Below are positions 1 to 14,529 of a stretch of 64,000 nucleotides of DNA, one piece after another (the stretch's first letter is position 1; each line of letters starts with the position of its first letter). Source of the stretch: Pseudonocardia sp. (GTDB lineage Bacteria > Actinomycetota > Actinomycetes > Mycobacteriales > Pseudonocardiaceae); the NCBI RefSeq assembly GCF_029263155.1, contig NZ_JAJCYB010000008.1, positions 1 through 64,000 on the forward strand, written 5' to 3'. The position numbers and the translations under genes were made by a program. The notes beneath the pieces were generated by a model. That model saw only the letters and a program-made list of their open reading frames with translations, made no database searches and had not been told where the DNA came from.

Positions 1-51
1 CATCGAACTCGCCGCCGCAAGCCGCTGACCAGCAGCGATCTCACCGTCTAG
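1..51 (+). other. possible 3' end of an upstream coding region
   Basis: The first 51 bases stay open in one plus-strand frame to a TAG stop just before a hairpin. The residues (HRTRRRKPLTSSDLTV) are too few to assign. A second frame also closes with TGA at 26-28, so the reading frame is uncertain. Position next to a Calvin-cycle island makes another cbb gene possible, but this is only context. Confidence 0.25.
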
Positions 52-75
52 AGACACGCCCCTCCGGGGCGTCTC
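51..75 (+). terminator. hairpin terminator-like element
   Basis: CGCCCC (57-62), loop TCC, GGGGCG (66-71) form a strong stem, extended imperfectly outward by GAG/CTC. It follows the stop codon of the possible upstream gene and precedes the aldolase gene at 195. There is no clear U-tract, as is common in high-GC actinomycetes. Confidence 0.5.
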
Positions 76-194
76 GACGCATCCCCCCAGGTCAAGACCC
101 ACATCGCGGCTCTAGGCCTTCCGAATTACGCGGAACGCGGGCCGGGGTCGCGGCCCCGGAGTGTCAGACGTGCTGCCGACCGGAGGTACATCCG

Positions 195-1232
195 ATGGGG
201 GTCGAGCCGGGAGCGTCGCGCGGCCTCGAGCAGCTACGCCGGACCGCGCGCCTACTCGTCGGTGACGGGCGCGGGATCCTCGTCGCCGACGAGAGCCCCG
301 CGGCCATGACGGTGCGCCTCGAGAAGGCCGGTGTGCCCTCGACACCGCGGAACCGCCGAGCGTTCCGCGAGCTCCTCGTCACGACCCCGGACCTGAACGA
401 GGGGATCAGCGGCGTGATCCTCTGCGACGAGACGTTCCGCCAGCGGGCCTCGGACGGCCGGACATTCCCGAGGCTGGTCGGGGACCTCGGGATGGTGCCA
501 GGTGTCGCCATCGCCGCAGGCTTGCGGACGCTCGCCGGGACCGCAGGCGAGGCGATCACCGAGGGCATGGATTCCGTCGGGCCGCGCCTGGCGCAGTACA
601 CCGCGCTCGGGGCCCGGTTCGCGAAGTGGCGCACCGTCTTCCAGGTCGGCGCGGGGCGGCCGACCATGCTGGCGCTGCGTGCGAACGCGCACTCGACGGC
701 GCGCTTCGCCGCAGCCAGCCAGGCCGCGGGCGTCGTGCCCGTCGTCGAGCCCAAGGTTCTCGTGGACGGCGCGAACTCCCACAGTGAGTGTGCGGAGGCC
801 ACGCTGAAGGTCCTGCGACACACATTCCGCGCGCTGGGCGACGCCGGCGTGGACGCGGGCGCCGTCGTGCTGCGGCCGACCATGGTGGTCTCGGGCGTGT
901 ACACGAGGCGGAGCTGCTCCCCCGCCGTGGTGGCTCGGCGCTGCATCAGGACTCTCGTGGCCGCGGTCCCGCACGATCTGGCGGGCGTGGCGTTCATGTC
1001 GGGCGGGTTGCCGCCGGCGGTCGCCGCCACGAACCTTGCCGCGATGCAGGGCGTGGACGCCCCGTGGCCGCGCACCTTCGCCTTCGGCGGCGCACTCGTC
1101 ATCTCGCCGCTGCTGGCGTGGCTCGGCGAACCCGCTCGAGTGGCCCTCGGGCAGGCGGTGCTCTCGGTGGGTGTCGAGCGCACCGTGCGGGGCCTCGCGC
1201 CCGCCCGACCCGCCGGGCGCCCGTTCGCCTGA
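195..1232 (+). CDS. class I fructose-bisphosphate aldolase homologue lacking the Schiff-base lysine
   Basis: 345 aa, class I FBP aldolase family along its whole length: VADES near 30-34, SGVILCDET near 72-80, FAKWR near 142-146, VVEPKV near 183-188 and FMSGG near 268. The start is an ATG with GGAGG nine bases upstream. In active class I aldolases the motif LKPNM carries the lysine that forms the Schiff base with the substrate. Here the motif reads VLRPTM with Arg at about 227. The IKVD phosphate-site lysine is also replaced (PGVAIAAG), and GKGIL is GRGIL. A second, intact paralogue lies at 4277. I infer a catalytically dead or repurposed aldolase, perhaps a regulatory or decaying duplicate. 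It sits beside cbbX, transcribed towards it. Confidence 0.85.
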   Translation: MGVEPGASRGLEQLRRTARLLVGDGRGILVADESPAAMTVRLEKAGVPSTPRNRRAFRELLVTTPDLNEGISGVILCDETFRQRASDGRTFPRLVGDLGMVPGVAIAAGLRTLAGTAGEAITEGMDSVGPRLAQYTALGARFAKWRTVFQVGAGRPTMLALRANAHSTARFAAASQAAGVVPVVEPKVLVDGANSHSECAEATLKVLRHTFRALGDAGVDAGAVVLRPTMVVSGVYTRRSCSPAVVARRCIRTLVAAVPHDLAGVAFMSGGLPPAVAATNLAAMQGVDAPWPRTFAFGGALVISPLLAWLGEPARVALGQAVLSVGVERTVRGLAPARPAGRPFA

Positions 1233-1249
1233 ACGCCCCGACCCGCGCG

Positions 1250-2230
1250 TCACCCCGAGCGCACCGTCTTGCCCGCGGCTTCGTCGCCGAACACCCGGCT
1301 GGCCAGCAGGTCCTCCGGCTCGATCGTGGTCAGCGCCGCGAGGTCGACCATGGGGTCCGCCCGGGCGACGAGCCTGCGCGCCTGCCGCAGCCGGGCCCGC
1401 TCCATGGCGTTCCGGACGCTGCGCGCGTTGGCGAACCAGGGTTGCCCGACGCGCCGCTCCAGGTACTCGCGCAACACCACGCGCGCCTGATCGGACAGGC
1501 GGTAGGACAGCTCGCCGGTCATCCCGACGGCGATCTGTTCCAGCTCGGTGACGGTGAAGTCCGGGAACGTGACATGGTGCGCGATCCGGCTCTGCATGCC
1601 GGGGTTCGCCGCGAAGAACGTGTCCATCCGGTCCGCGTACCCGGCCAGGATGACCACGAGATCGTCGCGGTTGCTCTCCATCACCTGCAGCAGGATCTCG
1701 ATCGACTCCGAGCCGTAGTCGCGGTCGTTCTCCACCTTGTAGAGGTAGTACGCCTCGTCGATGAACAGCACGCCGCCCATGGCGCGCTTGATGACGTCCT
1801 TCGTCTTCGGGGCGGTGTGGCCGACGTACTCGCCGACGAGATCATCGCGGGTGACGCTCACCAGGTGTCCGCGGCGCACATAGCCCAGCCGGTGCAGCAG
1901 ATCGGCCATCCGCAGCGCGACCGTCGTCTTGCCGGTGCCCGGGTTGCCGGTGAAGCACATGTGCAGGGTCGGGCGGGTGGCCACGATCCCGTACCGCTCG
2001 CGCACGCGGTCGACCAGCAGCAGGGCCGCGACCTCCGCGATGCGCGTCTTCACCGGCGCCAGGCCGACCAGTTCGGCGTCCAGCCGCTCCAGCACGTCGT
2101 CGATACCGGACTCCCGGCGCGCCGCAGCCAGGTCGACCACGGCGCCCGGGGGCAGGAGCTCGACGGGTTCCTCGTCCTCGACGGCCGGTCCGAAGGCAGG
2201 TCGTGGGGTGCCGCTCTGCGCGGTCGACAC
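1250..2230 (-). CDS. cbbX: CbbX, red-type RuBisCO activase (AAA+)
   Basis: 326 aa. Uses ATP to pull inhibitory sugar phosphates from red-type RuBisCO by remodelling the large subunit. The Walker A motif is GNPGTGKTT (about 93-101), the pore-loop region is [13 protein letters not shown], Walker B is [10 protein letters not shown], and the sensor region is [10 protein letters not shown]. The protein has the usual CbbX length with a disordered N-terminal tail. Its start lies one base after the cbbS stop, in the order cbbL-cbbS-cbbX typical of Form IC/ID loci, so the three genes should be co-transcribed and translationally coupled. No odd substitutions seen in the nucleotide-binding motifs. Confidence 0.95.
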   Translation of the reverse strand: MSTAQSGTPRPAFGPAVEDEEPVELLPPGAVVDLAAARRESGIDDVLERLDAELVGLAPVKTRIAEVAALLLVDRVRERYGIVATRPTLHMCFTGNPGTGKTTVALRMADLLHRLGYVRRGHLVSVTRDDLVGEYVGHTAPKTKDVIKRAMGGVLFIDEAYYLYKVENDRDYGSESIEILLQVMESNRDDLVVILAGYADRMDTFFAANPGMQSRIAHHVTFPDFTVTELEQIAVGMTGELSYRLSDQARVVLREYLERRVGQPWFANARSVRNAMERARLRQARRLVARADPMVDLAALTTIEPEDLLASRVFGDEAAGKTVRSG

Positions 2231-2231
2231 G

Positions 2232-2657
2232 TCACTCCGGCCGGTACCGGTCCCCGGAGGGACGGTCGGTGGCGTAGGCGCGCGTGGTGTAGCGGATCCG
2301 GCGGTCCTCGACCTCCTGTCGCTCGAGCCGGAAGCCCGGCTCCTGCGCCGGCCGCTGCACGATGAACGACAGCGCGGTGGTCTGGCGCCCCAGCCGTGCG
2401 TCGTAGGCGTTGAGCCGGACGTAGTGGCCGGGCTTGGCCGCCCGGCAGGCGTTGACCTCCATCAGCACCCCGGCAGGGTCCTTGAGGTCGAACATCGGCA
2501 GGCCCCACATCTCCCAGTACACGTTGCGCGGGTGGGGGTCATCGGTGAACTCGACCGACAGCGGCCAGTTGTTGTCGATGCAGTACTCGATCTGTTTGGT
2601 GATCTCCTCGTCGGTGAAGTCGGGCAGGTACGCGAAGGTGCCCTGGGTGACACGCAT
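2232..2657 (-). CDS. cbbS: RuBisCO small subunit, red type
   Basis: 141 aa. Caps the L8 core of Form I RuBisCO. The start [19 protein letters not shown] and the segment [19 protein letters not shown] are characteristic of the family. The length of about 140 aa, with a long C-terminal tail (from about residue 100, including the FIVQRP segment), fits red-type small subunits, which carry a beta-hairpin extension that replaces the loop of the plant form. The ATG has a GAGGAG ribosome-binding site seven bases upstream. It lies 11 bases after cbbL and directly before cbbX. Confidence 0.96.
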   Translation of the reverse strand: MRVTQGTFAYLPDFTDEEITKQIEYCIDNNWPLSVEFTDDPHPRNVYWEMWGLPMFDLKDPAGVLMEVNACRAAKPGHYVRLNAYDARLGRQTTALSFIVQRPAQEPGFRLERQEVEDRRIRYTTRAYATDRPSGDRYRPE

Positions 2658-2668
2658 GTTCTGGCTCC

Positions 2669-4276
<1,608 letters not shown>

Positions 4277-5275
4277 ATGGGTTCGCTCAGGCAGATCGCC
4301 ACGCAGATGGTGGCACCCGGCAAGGGCGTCCTCGCCGCGGACGAGAGCATCGCCACGATGTCGGACAGGCTGGCCAAGGCGGGGGTCGAGGCCACCGCCG
4401 AGAACCGGCGCCGTTACCGGGAACTGCTCGCGGCGATGCCGGGGCTGGCCGACGGCGCCTCCGGGATCATCTTCTGCGACGAGACGCTGCGCCAGACCTT
4501 CACCGACGGGACGCCGTTCGCCCGGGCGGTGCACGCGCTGGGCATCCTCCCGGGCATCAAGGTCGACACCGGTGCCAAGCCGTGTGCCGGTCTGCCCGGC
4601 GAGAAGGTCACCGAGGGCCTCGACGGCCTGCCGGCCCGGTTGGCCGAGTATGCGGAGTTCGGGGCGGCGTTCGCGAAGTGGCGCGCCGTCTACCGGATCA
4701 CCGACGAGCTGCCCACCCACGGTGCGGTGCGCACCAACGCCGACGGGCTCGCACGCTACGCGGCGGCCTGCCAGGAGGCCGGGATCGTGCCGATCGTCGA
4801 GCCGGAGGTCCTGATGGAGGGTGCCCATTCGATCGAGCGGTGCGCCGAGGTCACCGCCGCCGTCCATGCCGCGGTCCGTGAGGCGCTCGAACTCCTCCGC
4901 GTCGATCTCGCAGGGATCGTGCTCAAGCCGAACATGGTGATCGAAGGTCGGGATGCCCCGGAGCCCTCGTCGCCGGAGCGGGTCGCCGAGGCCACCGTCG
5001 AGGTGCTGCGGGCCTGGCCCGACGACCTGGCCGGGGTTGCCTTCCTCTCCGGAGGGCAGCCGCCGGAGCGCGCGACCGCGAACCTCGCGGCGATGCAGCA
5101 CCATCGCACGCCGTGGCCGTTGACGTTCTCGTTCGGCCGCGCGCTCGTCGACCCCGCACTGGCCGCATGGCACGGCGACCCGGCGCGGGTCGGGGCCGGG
5201 CAGGCAGCCCTGCGTGAGCGCGTGGCAGCCAACGCCGCCGCGGTGCGGCTAGCGGCGCAGCTGCGGCCGGCATAG
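4277..5275 (+). CDS. class I fructose-bisphosphate aldolase (intact)
   Basis: 332 aa. Condenses dihydroxyacetone phosphate with glyceraldehyde-3-phosphate (or erythrose-4-phosphate in the Calvin cycle). Key motifs are complete: GKGVLAADES, FAKWRAVYR, IVPIVEPEVL, and IVLKPNMV with the Schiff-base lysine at about 217, followed by FLSGGQ. The start is the ATG after GGAG at 4265-4268. Divergent from cbbL, sharing its promoter region. This is the working partner of the degenerate paralogue at 195. Many proteobacterial cbb operons use a class II enzyme instead; here both copies are class I. Confidence 0.95.
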   Translation: MGSLRQIATQMVAPGKGVLAADESIATMSDRLAKAGVEATAENRRRYRELLAAMPGLADGASGIIFCDETLRQTFTDGTPFARAVHALGILPGIKVDTGAKPCAGLPGEKVTEGLDGLPARLAEYAEFGAAFAKWRAVYRITDELPTHGAVRTNADGLARYAAACQEAGIVPIVEPEVLMEGAHSIERCAEVTAAVHAAVREALELLRVDLAGIVLKPNMVIEGRDAPEPSSPERVAEATVEVLRAWPDDLAGVAFLSGGQPPERATANLAAMQHHRTPWPLTFSFGRALVDPALAAWHGDPARVGAGQAALRERVAANAAAVRLAAQLRPA

Positions 5276-5351
5276 TCGACGCGCGATGACCGATGTTCGC
5301 GTGCCGGGGAGCCGGGGCGACACGGGTGTCGTCTCGTCTCCCATCAGGTGA

Positions 5352-6563
5352 TCATCGGCCGGGGACGGTGACGGTGACGGTCGTCCCGGCGCCGGGCGCC
5401 GAACGGACCTCCAGGTGTCCACAGACCAGCTCGGCGCGCTCCACCATCGACTGCATCCCGTAGCCGCGGATCTCGGCCGGGCCGGACTCGGCTGCTCGCG
5501 ACATGTCGAAACCGATGCCGTCGTCGGACACCTCCAGCCGTGCGTCACCGCCCTGCACGGCGAAGCGCAGCGTGGCCCTACTCGCACGGGCGTGCTTGAC
5601 GATGTTCTGCAGGCACTCCTGCGCGATCCGGTACAGCGCGATCTCGACGTGCTCGGGCAGCCGGTAGTCGGCCAGGTCCACGTCCGTGTCGATCTGGGGC
5701 GTGGAACGGGCGAGGCTGGCGAGCCCGCCGGCCAGCCCGAGGTCGTCCAGCACCGGCGGGCGCAGCCCCCCGATGGCCGCACGGGCCTCGTCGAGTGCGA
5801 GCCCGAGCAGGTCGCGGGCGCTGCTGAGCTGCGGAGCGATCTCGGCAGGGTCGCCGTCGCGGCCGGCCGCGTGCGTCGCGGCGTCGAGGTAGTAGGACAG
5901 GCTGATCAGCCGTTGCGAGATCCCGTCGTGGATGTCCCCGGCCATGCGACGGCGCTCGGCCTCCTGCGTCGCGATCACCCGCTCGACGAACTGCTCGTGC
6001 ATCCGTTCCCGTGCCGCCAGGCGGCGGTGCAGGCGGGCCTGGTTCAGCGCGCCCGCGACCAGCCCGCCGATGACGAGCAGCAGCTCGACATCGCGCGGCG
6101 TGAACTCCCGCCGCGCCACGGTGTGCACGTTCAGCACGCCGACGAGCCCGCTGGAATCGATCTCCATCGGGATCGACGCCATCGAGGTGAACTCCGCGCC
6201 GCGCAGCCCGGGGATCGGGACGTACCGCGGATCACTGGCCTTGCCCTCGGGGAGCACGACCGGGGTGCGATGCTTCGCGACCCACCCGGACACCCCCTGC
6301 CCCAGCTGCATGTGGACCCGGCCGACCTGCCGGTCGAACGGAGGGGTGGCCCCGGCGAGCGTCAGCGCGTTCTCGGTGTCGTCGAGGACGTGCACGAAGC
6401 ACACGTCCGTCGCCGTGGCGGTCGTGATCAGGTGCGCGACCTCGGCGGCGAGCGACTCGACGTCCGGTCCGGTGGCGGTGAGGTGGATGACGTCGAGGAG
6501 CAGCGCGACCTCGCCGTCGCTGTCGACCAGCCCGTGAACCGTGCTGGGCCTGCGCTCCGTCAC
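5352..6563 (-). CDS. GAF-domain sensor histidine kinase (NarX-like)
   Basis: 403 aa, no transmembrane segment seen, so probably cytoplasmic. An N-terminal GAF domain (about 35-180; GQGVSGWVAKHRTPVVL, GVLNVHTVARREFT) would bind a small ligand or redox/heme cofactor. A HisKA_3 dimerisation region follows, with the phospho-acceptor His in RRRMAGDIHDGISQRL, then a C-terminal HATPase domain (AQECLQNIVKHARASRA N box, SDDGIGFD, GYGMQSMVERAEL). It overlaps the response-regulator gene upstream by four bases, so the two form a two-component system. It is placed between the cbb transcription units, suggesting control of Calvin-cycle genes (inference). Confidence 0.92.
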   Translation of the reverse strand: MTERRPSTVHGLVDSDGEVALLLDVIHLTATGPDVESLAAEVAHLITTATATDVCFVHVLDDTENALTLAGATPPFDRQVGRVHMQLGQGVSGWVAKHRTPVVLPEGKASDPRYVPIPGLRGAEFTSMASIPMEIDSSGLVGVLNVHTVARREFTPRDVELLLVIGGLVAGALNQARLHRRLAARERMHEQFVERVIATQEAERRRMAGDIHDGISQRLISLSYYLDAATHAAGRDGDPAEIAPQLSSARDLLGLALDEARAAIGGLRPPVLDDLGLAGGLASLARSTPQIDTDVDLADYRLPEHVEIALYRIAQECLQNIVKHARASRATLRFAVQGGDARLEVSDDGIGFDMSRAAESGPAEIRGYGMQSMVERAELVCGHLEVRSAPGAGTTVTVTVPGR

Positions 6564-7228
6564 TGGAAGATCCCTTCGCGCAGCGCGGTCGCCACCGCAC
6601 CGGTCCGGTCCCGGACCTCCAGCTTGCGGTAGATCGACCGCAGGTGGCTCTTGACGGTCTCATCGCCGATCACGAGGCGGGTGGCGATCGCCCGGTTGGA
6701 CAGCCCCGTGACCATGTACGAGAGGATCTCGCTCTCGCGCTGCGTCAGCCCCTGCCGGACGCCGGGCCAGTACTCGTCGCCCTGCATGCGCGCGGCGGTG
6801 TCGACCGCTCTCGCCGCCATCCCGGCGTCGATCACGATCTGCCCCGCGTGCGCGCGCTCGATCTGCGCCACGAGCTCCGCACCGGTGATCCGCTTCAGGA
6901 GGTAGCCCGACGCGCCTGCCCGCATCGCCTGGAACAGGTACTGCTCGTCCTCGTAGACCGACAGGAGCACGACCTTGCGTTGCGCGTCGCGCTCGCGCAC
7001 CGCCCGGCACAGGTCCAGCCCGCTCGATCCCTGCATCCGCACGTCGCAGAGCACGACATCGGGCGACAGTCCCATGATCACCGACATCGCGCTCTCGGCG
7101 CCGACCGCCTGACCGATCACCCGGACCCGGCTGCGGAAGGACCCGAGCATCGCCTTGAGCCCCTCGATGACCATCTCGTGGTCGTCGACGAGCACGACCC
7201 GGACGGGCGTGCGATCCGGTGTCACCAT
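6560..7228 (-). CDS. NarL/LuxR-family response regulator
   Basis: About 222 aa. The receiver domain has [10 protein letters not shown] (acidic pocket), DVVLCDVRM (phospho-acceptor Asp) and LLSVYEDEQ, ending in GYLLKRI (conserved Lys). A LuxR-type HTH follows ([29 protein letters not shown]). The ATG at 7228 directly follows a GGAGG, so GTG 7225 or an upstream start are alternatives. It is first in the operon with the histidine kinase and divergent from rpe-tkt-cbbY-gap. It probably regulates the flanking cbb operons in place of the usual CbbR; that is inference from position. Confidence 0.92.
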   Translation of the reverse strand: MVTPDRTPVRVVLVDDHEMVIEGLKAMLGSFRSRVRVIGQAVGAESAMSVIMGLSPDVVLCDVRMQGSSGLDLCRAVRERDAQRKVVLLSVYEDEQYLFQAMRAGASGYLLKRITGAELVAQIERAHAGQIVIDAGMAARAVDTAARMQGDEYWPGVRQGLTQRESEILSYMVTGLSNRAIATRLVIGDETVKSHLRSIYRKLEVRDRTGAVATALREGIFQ

Positions 7229-7344
7229 CCTCCGGAGAGTAGGCCGAACCGGCCGCGCGGGTGCAATCCCCCCGCGGTTCCCCCGCATCGGGGGCAAGCG
7301 GACTCGCATCTTCCTCCTAGCGTCGGTATGTCGAAGGAGGTGCT
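7229..7344. promoter_or_regulatory. divergent promoter region with a perfect palindrome
   Basis: The gap between the response regulator and the rpe operon carries CCCCCG-CAT-CGGGGG at 7280-7294, a candidate operator. A TCCTAGCGT box (about 7315-7323) lies some 25 bp before the rpe start. Similar TTCCTAC boxes occur at 56261 and 57610 ahead of other genes in the window. Confidence 0.4.
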
Positions 7345-8027
7345 GTGATGGTCGAGATCACCTCGCCCTTGCTGGTCGCGTCGGTACTGCCCGCGGACTT
7401 CGCAGAACTGGGCAGCCAGGTACGGATGATCGAGAAGGCGGGCGTCGACCGGATCCAGTGGGACGTGATGGACGGCTGTTTCGTCCCGAACATCACCATC
7501 GGTCCGGACGTCATCGCTGCGTGCCGGGACCAGGTCGACATGGGATTCGAGGCGCACCTCATGGTCGCCGATCCCGATCCCATGCTGTCGCGCTGGGTGG
7601 AGGCGGGCTGCGGGATCGTCATCGTCCACGCCGAGACGACCAGGCACCTGCACCGCACGCTGGGCCGGATCCGCGAGCTCGGTGCGCGTGCCGGGGTGGC
7701 CCTCAACCCCGCCACGCCGCTGGCCGCCGTCGAGCACGTGCTCGAGCTGGTGGACCTGTTGCTGGTGATGACCGTGAACCCCGGTTTCGGCGGCCAGTCC
7801 TACATCGCCGGGATGGAACCGAAGATCACCGCAGCGCGGGCCGAGATCGACCGGCGCGGGCTGGAGATCGAGCTGGAGGTCGACGGCGGGATCGGCGCGT
7901 CGACGATCGGTGCGGCCGCACGGGCCGGTGCCCGCGTGTTCTGCGCCGGGTCGGCGCTGTTCGACGGGCCGGGCCGGATGGCCGACCGCGTGCTCGCGAT
8001 GCGCACCGCGGCGGAACGGGAGATCGC

Positions 8028-8031
<4 letters not shown>
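7345..8031 (+). CDS. rpe: ribulose-phosphate 3-epimerase
   Basis: 228 aa. Interconverts ribulose-5-phosphate and xylulose-5-phosphate in the Calvin cycle. Family motifs: [28 protein letters not shown] (metal-binding His replaced in the usual HxDxMDG pattern by WDVMDG), [22 protein letters not shown] and EVDGGIG. The start is GTG 7345 or the adjacent ATG 7348 after AAGGAGG. The first metal-site His of the common motif reads Gln (IQWDVMDG), a variation to check. The stop overlaps the transketolase start (ATGA), so rpe heads a four-gene operon rpe-tkt-cbbY-gap. Confidence 0.92.
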
Positions 8032-11835
<3,804 letters not shown>

Positions 11836-12200
11836 AGATGCGCCTCGACCACCCGGTCCGTCAGGCGCAGGTACGGCCGGTTGGTGCCCTTGCGCCACCC
11901 GCCCTCGACCGCAGGCGACCACCCCGAACGGCCCGTCCCCGCGCTGTCCCACCTGATGGCGTACACGTCGGTGCGGGCGGCGAACAGCGTGCGGAAGAAC
12001 CGGACCTTGTCCGGCCCGGAAGACGATGCGGTCACCGGCCCGGGGCGGTCGAGGAACAGTCCCGTCTGCGCGGCAGCGGGCGGGCGCACCTGCTCGGGCG
12101 TCAGGTCCAACAGCCGCCGCAGTCGCGCGTTCTCCGCCCGCAGCGCCGCCAACTCGGCCTCGGGTGAGGAGAACCGCAATCCCGTCACAGCCCGGCGCAC
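11836..12200 (-). pseudogene. N-terminal fragment of a TOTE conflict-system primase-like protein
   Basis: Reading leftward from 12200, a coiled-coil start (ELAALRAENARLRRLLDL) is followed by FFRTLFAARTDVYAIRW and GGWRKGTNRPYLRLTD. I recognise this order as the N-terminal part of the archaeo-eukaryotic-primase domain of actinomycete TOTE conflict proteins, normally many hundreds of residues long. Homology stops at about 11836, exactly where the gap gene ends; the remaining open frame is only antisense to gap. The helicase and nuclease parts are gone. A further minus-strand tail (about 12189-12294, ending AYVQRLGCAGL) may be the end of its former upstream neighbour. Confidence 0.7.
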
Positions 12201-12376
12201 CCGAGCCGCTGGACGTACGCCCGCGCCGACGCCCGGCGCAGCCTGTCGATCCCGCGGTCGCCCAGCAGCCGATGCACGGCCGCGCCCTGGTATCAGCTCA
12301 CCCTCTTGACGGTATCGAGAGCGACGCCGCCGAGGTCGCCTGGTGGCCGGCGTGTCGATCGGGGCACACTGTCGAC

Positions 12377-13063
12377 GTGACCACGTCCGTGCTGCCGCTG
12401 CCGCGCCCGGTCTACGGCATGAGCCAGGCCGCGCGCCTGCTCGGCCTGCGCACCGACGCGCTGCGCCGCTGGATCGACGGCTACCAGCGCTCCGGCACCA
12501 CCTACGCCCCGGTCATCCGTGAGGAGTCCACCGGCGACGACGCCGTGACCTGGGGCGAGTTCGTCGAGGCCGGTTACCTCCGCGAGTACCGCGCCAAGCA
12601 GGTCACCCTCCAGTACCTACGCCCGGTCATCGCGATCCTCCGCGAGGAACTCGGCGTCCGCTACCCGCTCGCGACCCTCAAGCCCTACACGTCGGGCCGA
12701 AGCCTCGCACTCAAGGTGCAAAAGCAGGTCGGCCTCGACCCTTCTCTCAACATCGTCGTCCTCGGCCGCGACGGCACGCTCCAGCTCACCGGTACCGCTG
12801 CGGCGTTCCTGGAGAAGGTCGACTTCGCCGACGACGGCACCCGCGACGCCCGCCGCCTCTACCCCCTCGGCCGCGCCGTCCCCGTCGTCCTCGACCCCGA
12901 CCACGGCTTCGGCGAACCCACCCTGACCAGCGGTGCCCGCACCGAGACGGTCGCCGAGCTCGTCGCTGCCGGCGAATCCCGCGAACGGGTCGCAGAGGTA
13001 TACGACATCGGCATAAACGATGTCGACGCCGCGGTTCGGTACGAGCACGACCGCGTCGCCTAA
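12377..13063 (+). CDS. VapB45-like antitoxin (MerR-type HTH plus DUF433)
   Basis: About 228 aa from GTG 12377. The N-terminal region YGMSQAARLLGLRTDALRRW is a MerR-like winged helix. The C-terminal VAELVAAGESRERVAEVYDI is a DUF433 helix-turn-helix. This architecture matches antitoxins of the VapBC45 kind, known from mycobacteria, whose partner is a PIN-like RNase encoded directly downstream. Here the partner at 13068 has lost its core, so the antitoxin is probably an orphan. Ribosome-binding site is weak. It is flanked by gene remnants, consistent with a decaying accessory segment. Confidence 0.75.
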   Translation: MTTSVLPLPRPVYGMSQAARLLGLRTDALRRWIDGYQRSGTTYAPVIREESTGDDAVTWGEFVEAGYLREYRAKQVTLQYLRPVIAILREELGVRYPLATLKPYTSGRSLALKVQKQVGLDPSLNIVVLGRDGTLQLTGTAAAFLEKVDFADDGTRDARRLYPLGRAVPVVLDPDHGFGEPTLTSGARTETVAELVAAGESRERVAEVYDIGINDVDAAVRYEHDRVA

Positions 13064-13067
13064 CCAC

Positions 13068-13423
13068 GTGCCCGCAGCCCCACAGTCCTCGCGCTGGTTC
13101 GTCGACGAGAACAGCCTCGGAGTGGCCAAGGCGCTCGCCTACGTCCGGGGCGACATCACCTGGCCCGGAGCACCCGATGGGCCTGTCCCTGCCGGCGCCG
13201 CCGACCGCTCGAACGCCAGGCCCTGCTCGACCACGGCGTCCGCGCCTGCTTCCTCACCAGTGGCGGCAGCCTCGACCTGTTCTCCCAGCTTCGGCTGTGG
13301 CTGCGGTACTGGGACGACATCGAGAGCCTCGTGATCGAGCAGCCTGCGCCCTGGCTCGCCAGCGTCACCCGCACCGGTGTTCGGGTCTTCGACACCCGTG
13401 GCACCGACCGACATCCGCCCTGA
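13068..13423 (+). pseudogene. VapC45-like PIN-domain toxin, internally deleted and frameshifted
   Basis: The start reads RWFVDENSLGVAKALAYVRGDI, with the first acidic PIN residue. The same family resumes in another frame with RQALLDHGVRACFLTSGGS and RLWLRYWDDIESLVIEQ to a TGA at 13421. The stretch expected between (the part with the middle catalytic acids, about 20-30 residues) is missing at about 13165-13210. The toxin should be inactive. It follows the antitoxin stop by four bases, the normal order for this family. Confidence 0.72.
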
Positions 13424-13637
13424 CACCCGTCGTATCACGCCATGTCGACGTTGCGAAGCTGCAGGTCAGCGCGGTGCACGACGGTGGGGTTATGGTTCAA
13501 CTCGGTCCTCCGTCGCCGGCGCCCGCGGCTCCCGCAGCGAACGCACCACCGCGAGCGTCAACTCGCGCCCTCGCTGTTCACTCGTGATGAAAGAACATCA
13601 GCACAGCGGTGATCTTGTCAGTCCAGCCCGGCAGTCT

Positions 13638-14321
13638 TCAACTCGGCCCCATCCGGCCTGCTCGACACACAGGCCCAGGTACAGGTGCGGAGCAGCGTCC
13701 GCTGCGGACGTCCGCCAGCGGAGAACCCATCGACTGTTGCGTATCGCATCGACCTGCACCTGGGCCAGGACGACCCCGCCGGCCTGGTCCAGCACGGACA
13801 CCAGGTGCACCTGCTGCACGACCCGGGTCGGTCCCGTCCGCGCTGTGGGTTCGGGCGCCACGCAGGGCCTTGCCATCCAGCGCCCACACCGGCCGCTGCT
13901 CGCGCCCCGGCACGGCCGGGTCCGGCGCTCGGGTGGCGAGGCGGCTCAGCGTCCAGGACCACAACGCCGCCCCCAACGCCACGGCATCGATCTGCTGCAG
14001 GACCCGGCGGATCGTCGACTCGTGCGGCACCACCGCGCCGACCCCGAGCGCGCCCAGCACGACCTCACCCACGTCGTGGGCGTACTCGGCGATCGCGACC
14101 CAGGACCGTGCTCCGGCCGGCACCGCGCACGCCCCGATCGGCAACACACCGAGCACGCCATGGCGCACACCCCGGGCCGACCGTGGATCAGGGACCGCAG
14201 ACAGGGCTTCGACCAGCGACAAGGTGATCAGCCCGGCGCCGGGCAGGGCTGTCACCTCATCGAGGTCGACCTCCACGTGGTCAAGGGCAGCAACGATCGG
14301 CGAAGATGACAGCGCGGGCAC
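13638..14321 (-). pseudogene. ISAs1-family transposase remnant
   Basis: Minus-strand reading from 14321 shows DPRSARGVRHGVLGVL, GARSWVAIAEYAHDVG, ESTIRRVLQQIDA and VWALDGKALRGAR (DDE region), the normal order of ISAs1 transposases. After about 13840 the continuation (VHLVSVLDQAGGVVLAQVQV) lies in another frame, and homology stops near 13740, before the last catalytic residues. It is therefore frameshifted and truncated. An imperfect inverted repeat directly upstream (14314-14382) may include its terminal repeat. Confidence 0.72.
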
Positions 14322-14382
14322 GGGCTTCCTGACGTGATCAAGGACTTAGACACCCTGATGATCACGTCGGGTCCGTGCCCGC
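14314..14382. repeat. imperfect inverted repeat next to the ISAs1 remnant
   Basis: GCGGGCACGG...GACGTGATCA (14314-14340) is repeated inverted as TGATCACGTC...CCGTGCCCGC (14359-14382), with about 18 bases between. It may be two abutting IS ends in head-to-head orientation, or a single end that was duplicated. Confidence 0.55.
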
Positions 14383-14529
14383 ACTCGCACCTCCGCCGGC
14401 GTGTCGCCGCAGGTCAACACCCGCTTATCGCGACCTTGCCGGAGCCCTGCCTTCCCGCTCAGGTCGGGAGTTCGCTGAGCCTTCTGCCATTCCAGCCAGC
14501 GCTCCTGCAAGCCGGCCGCCGTCACCGAG

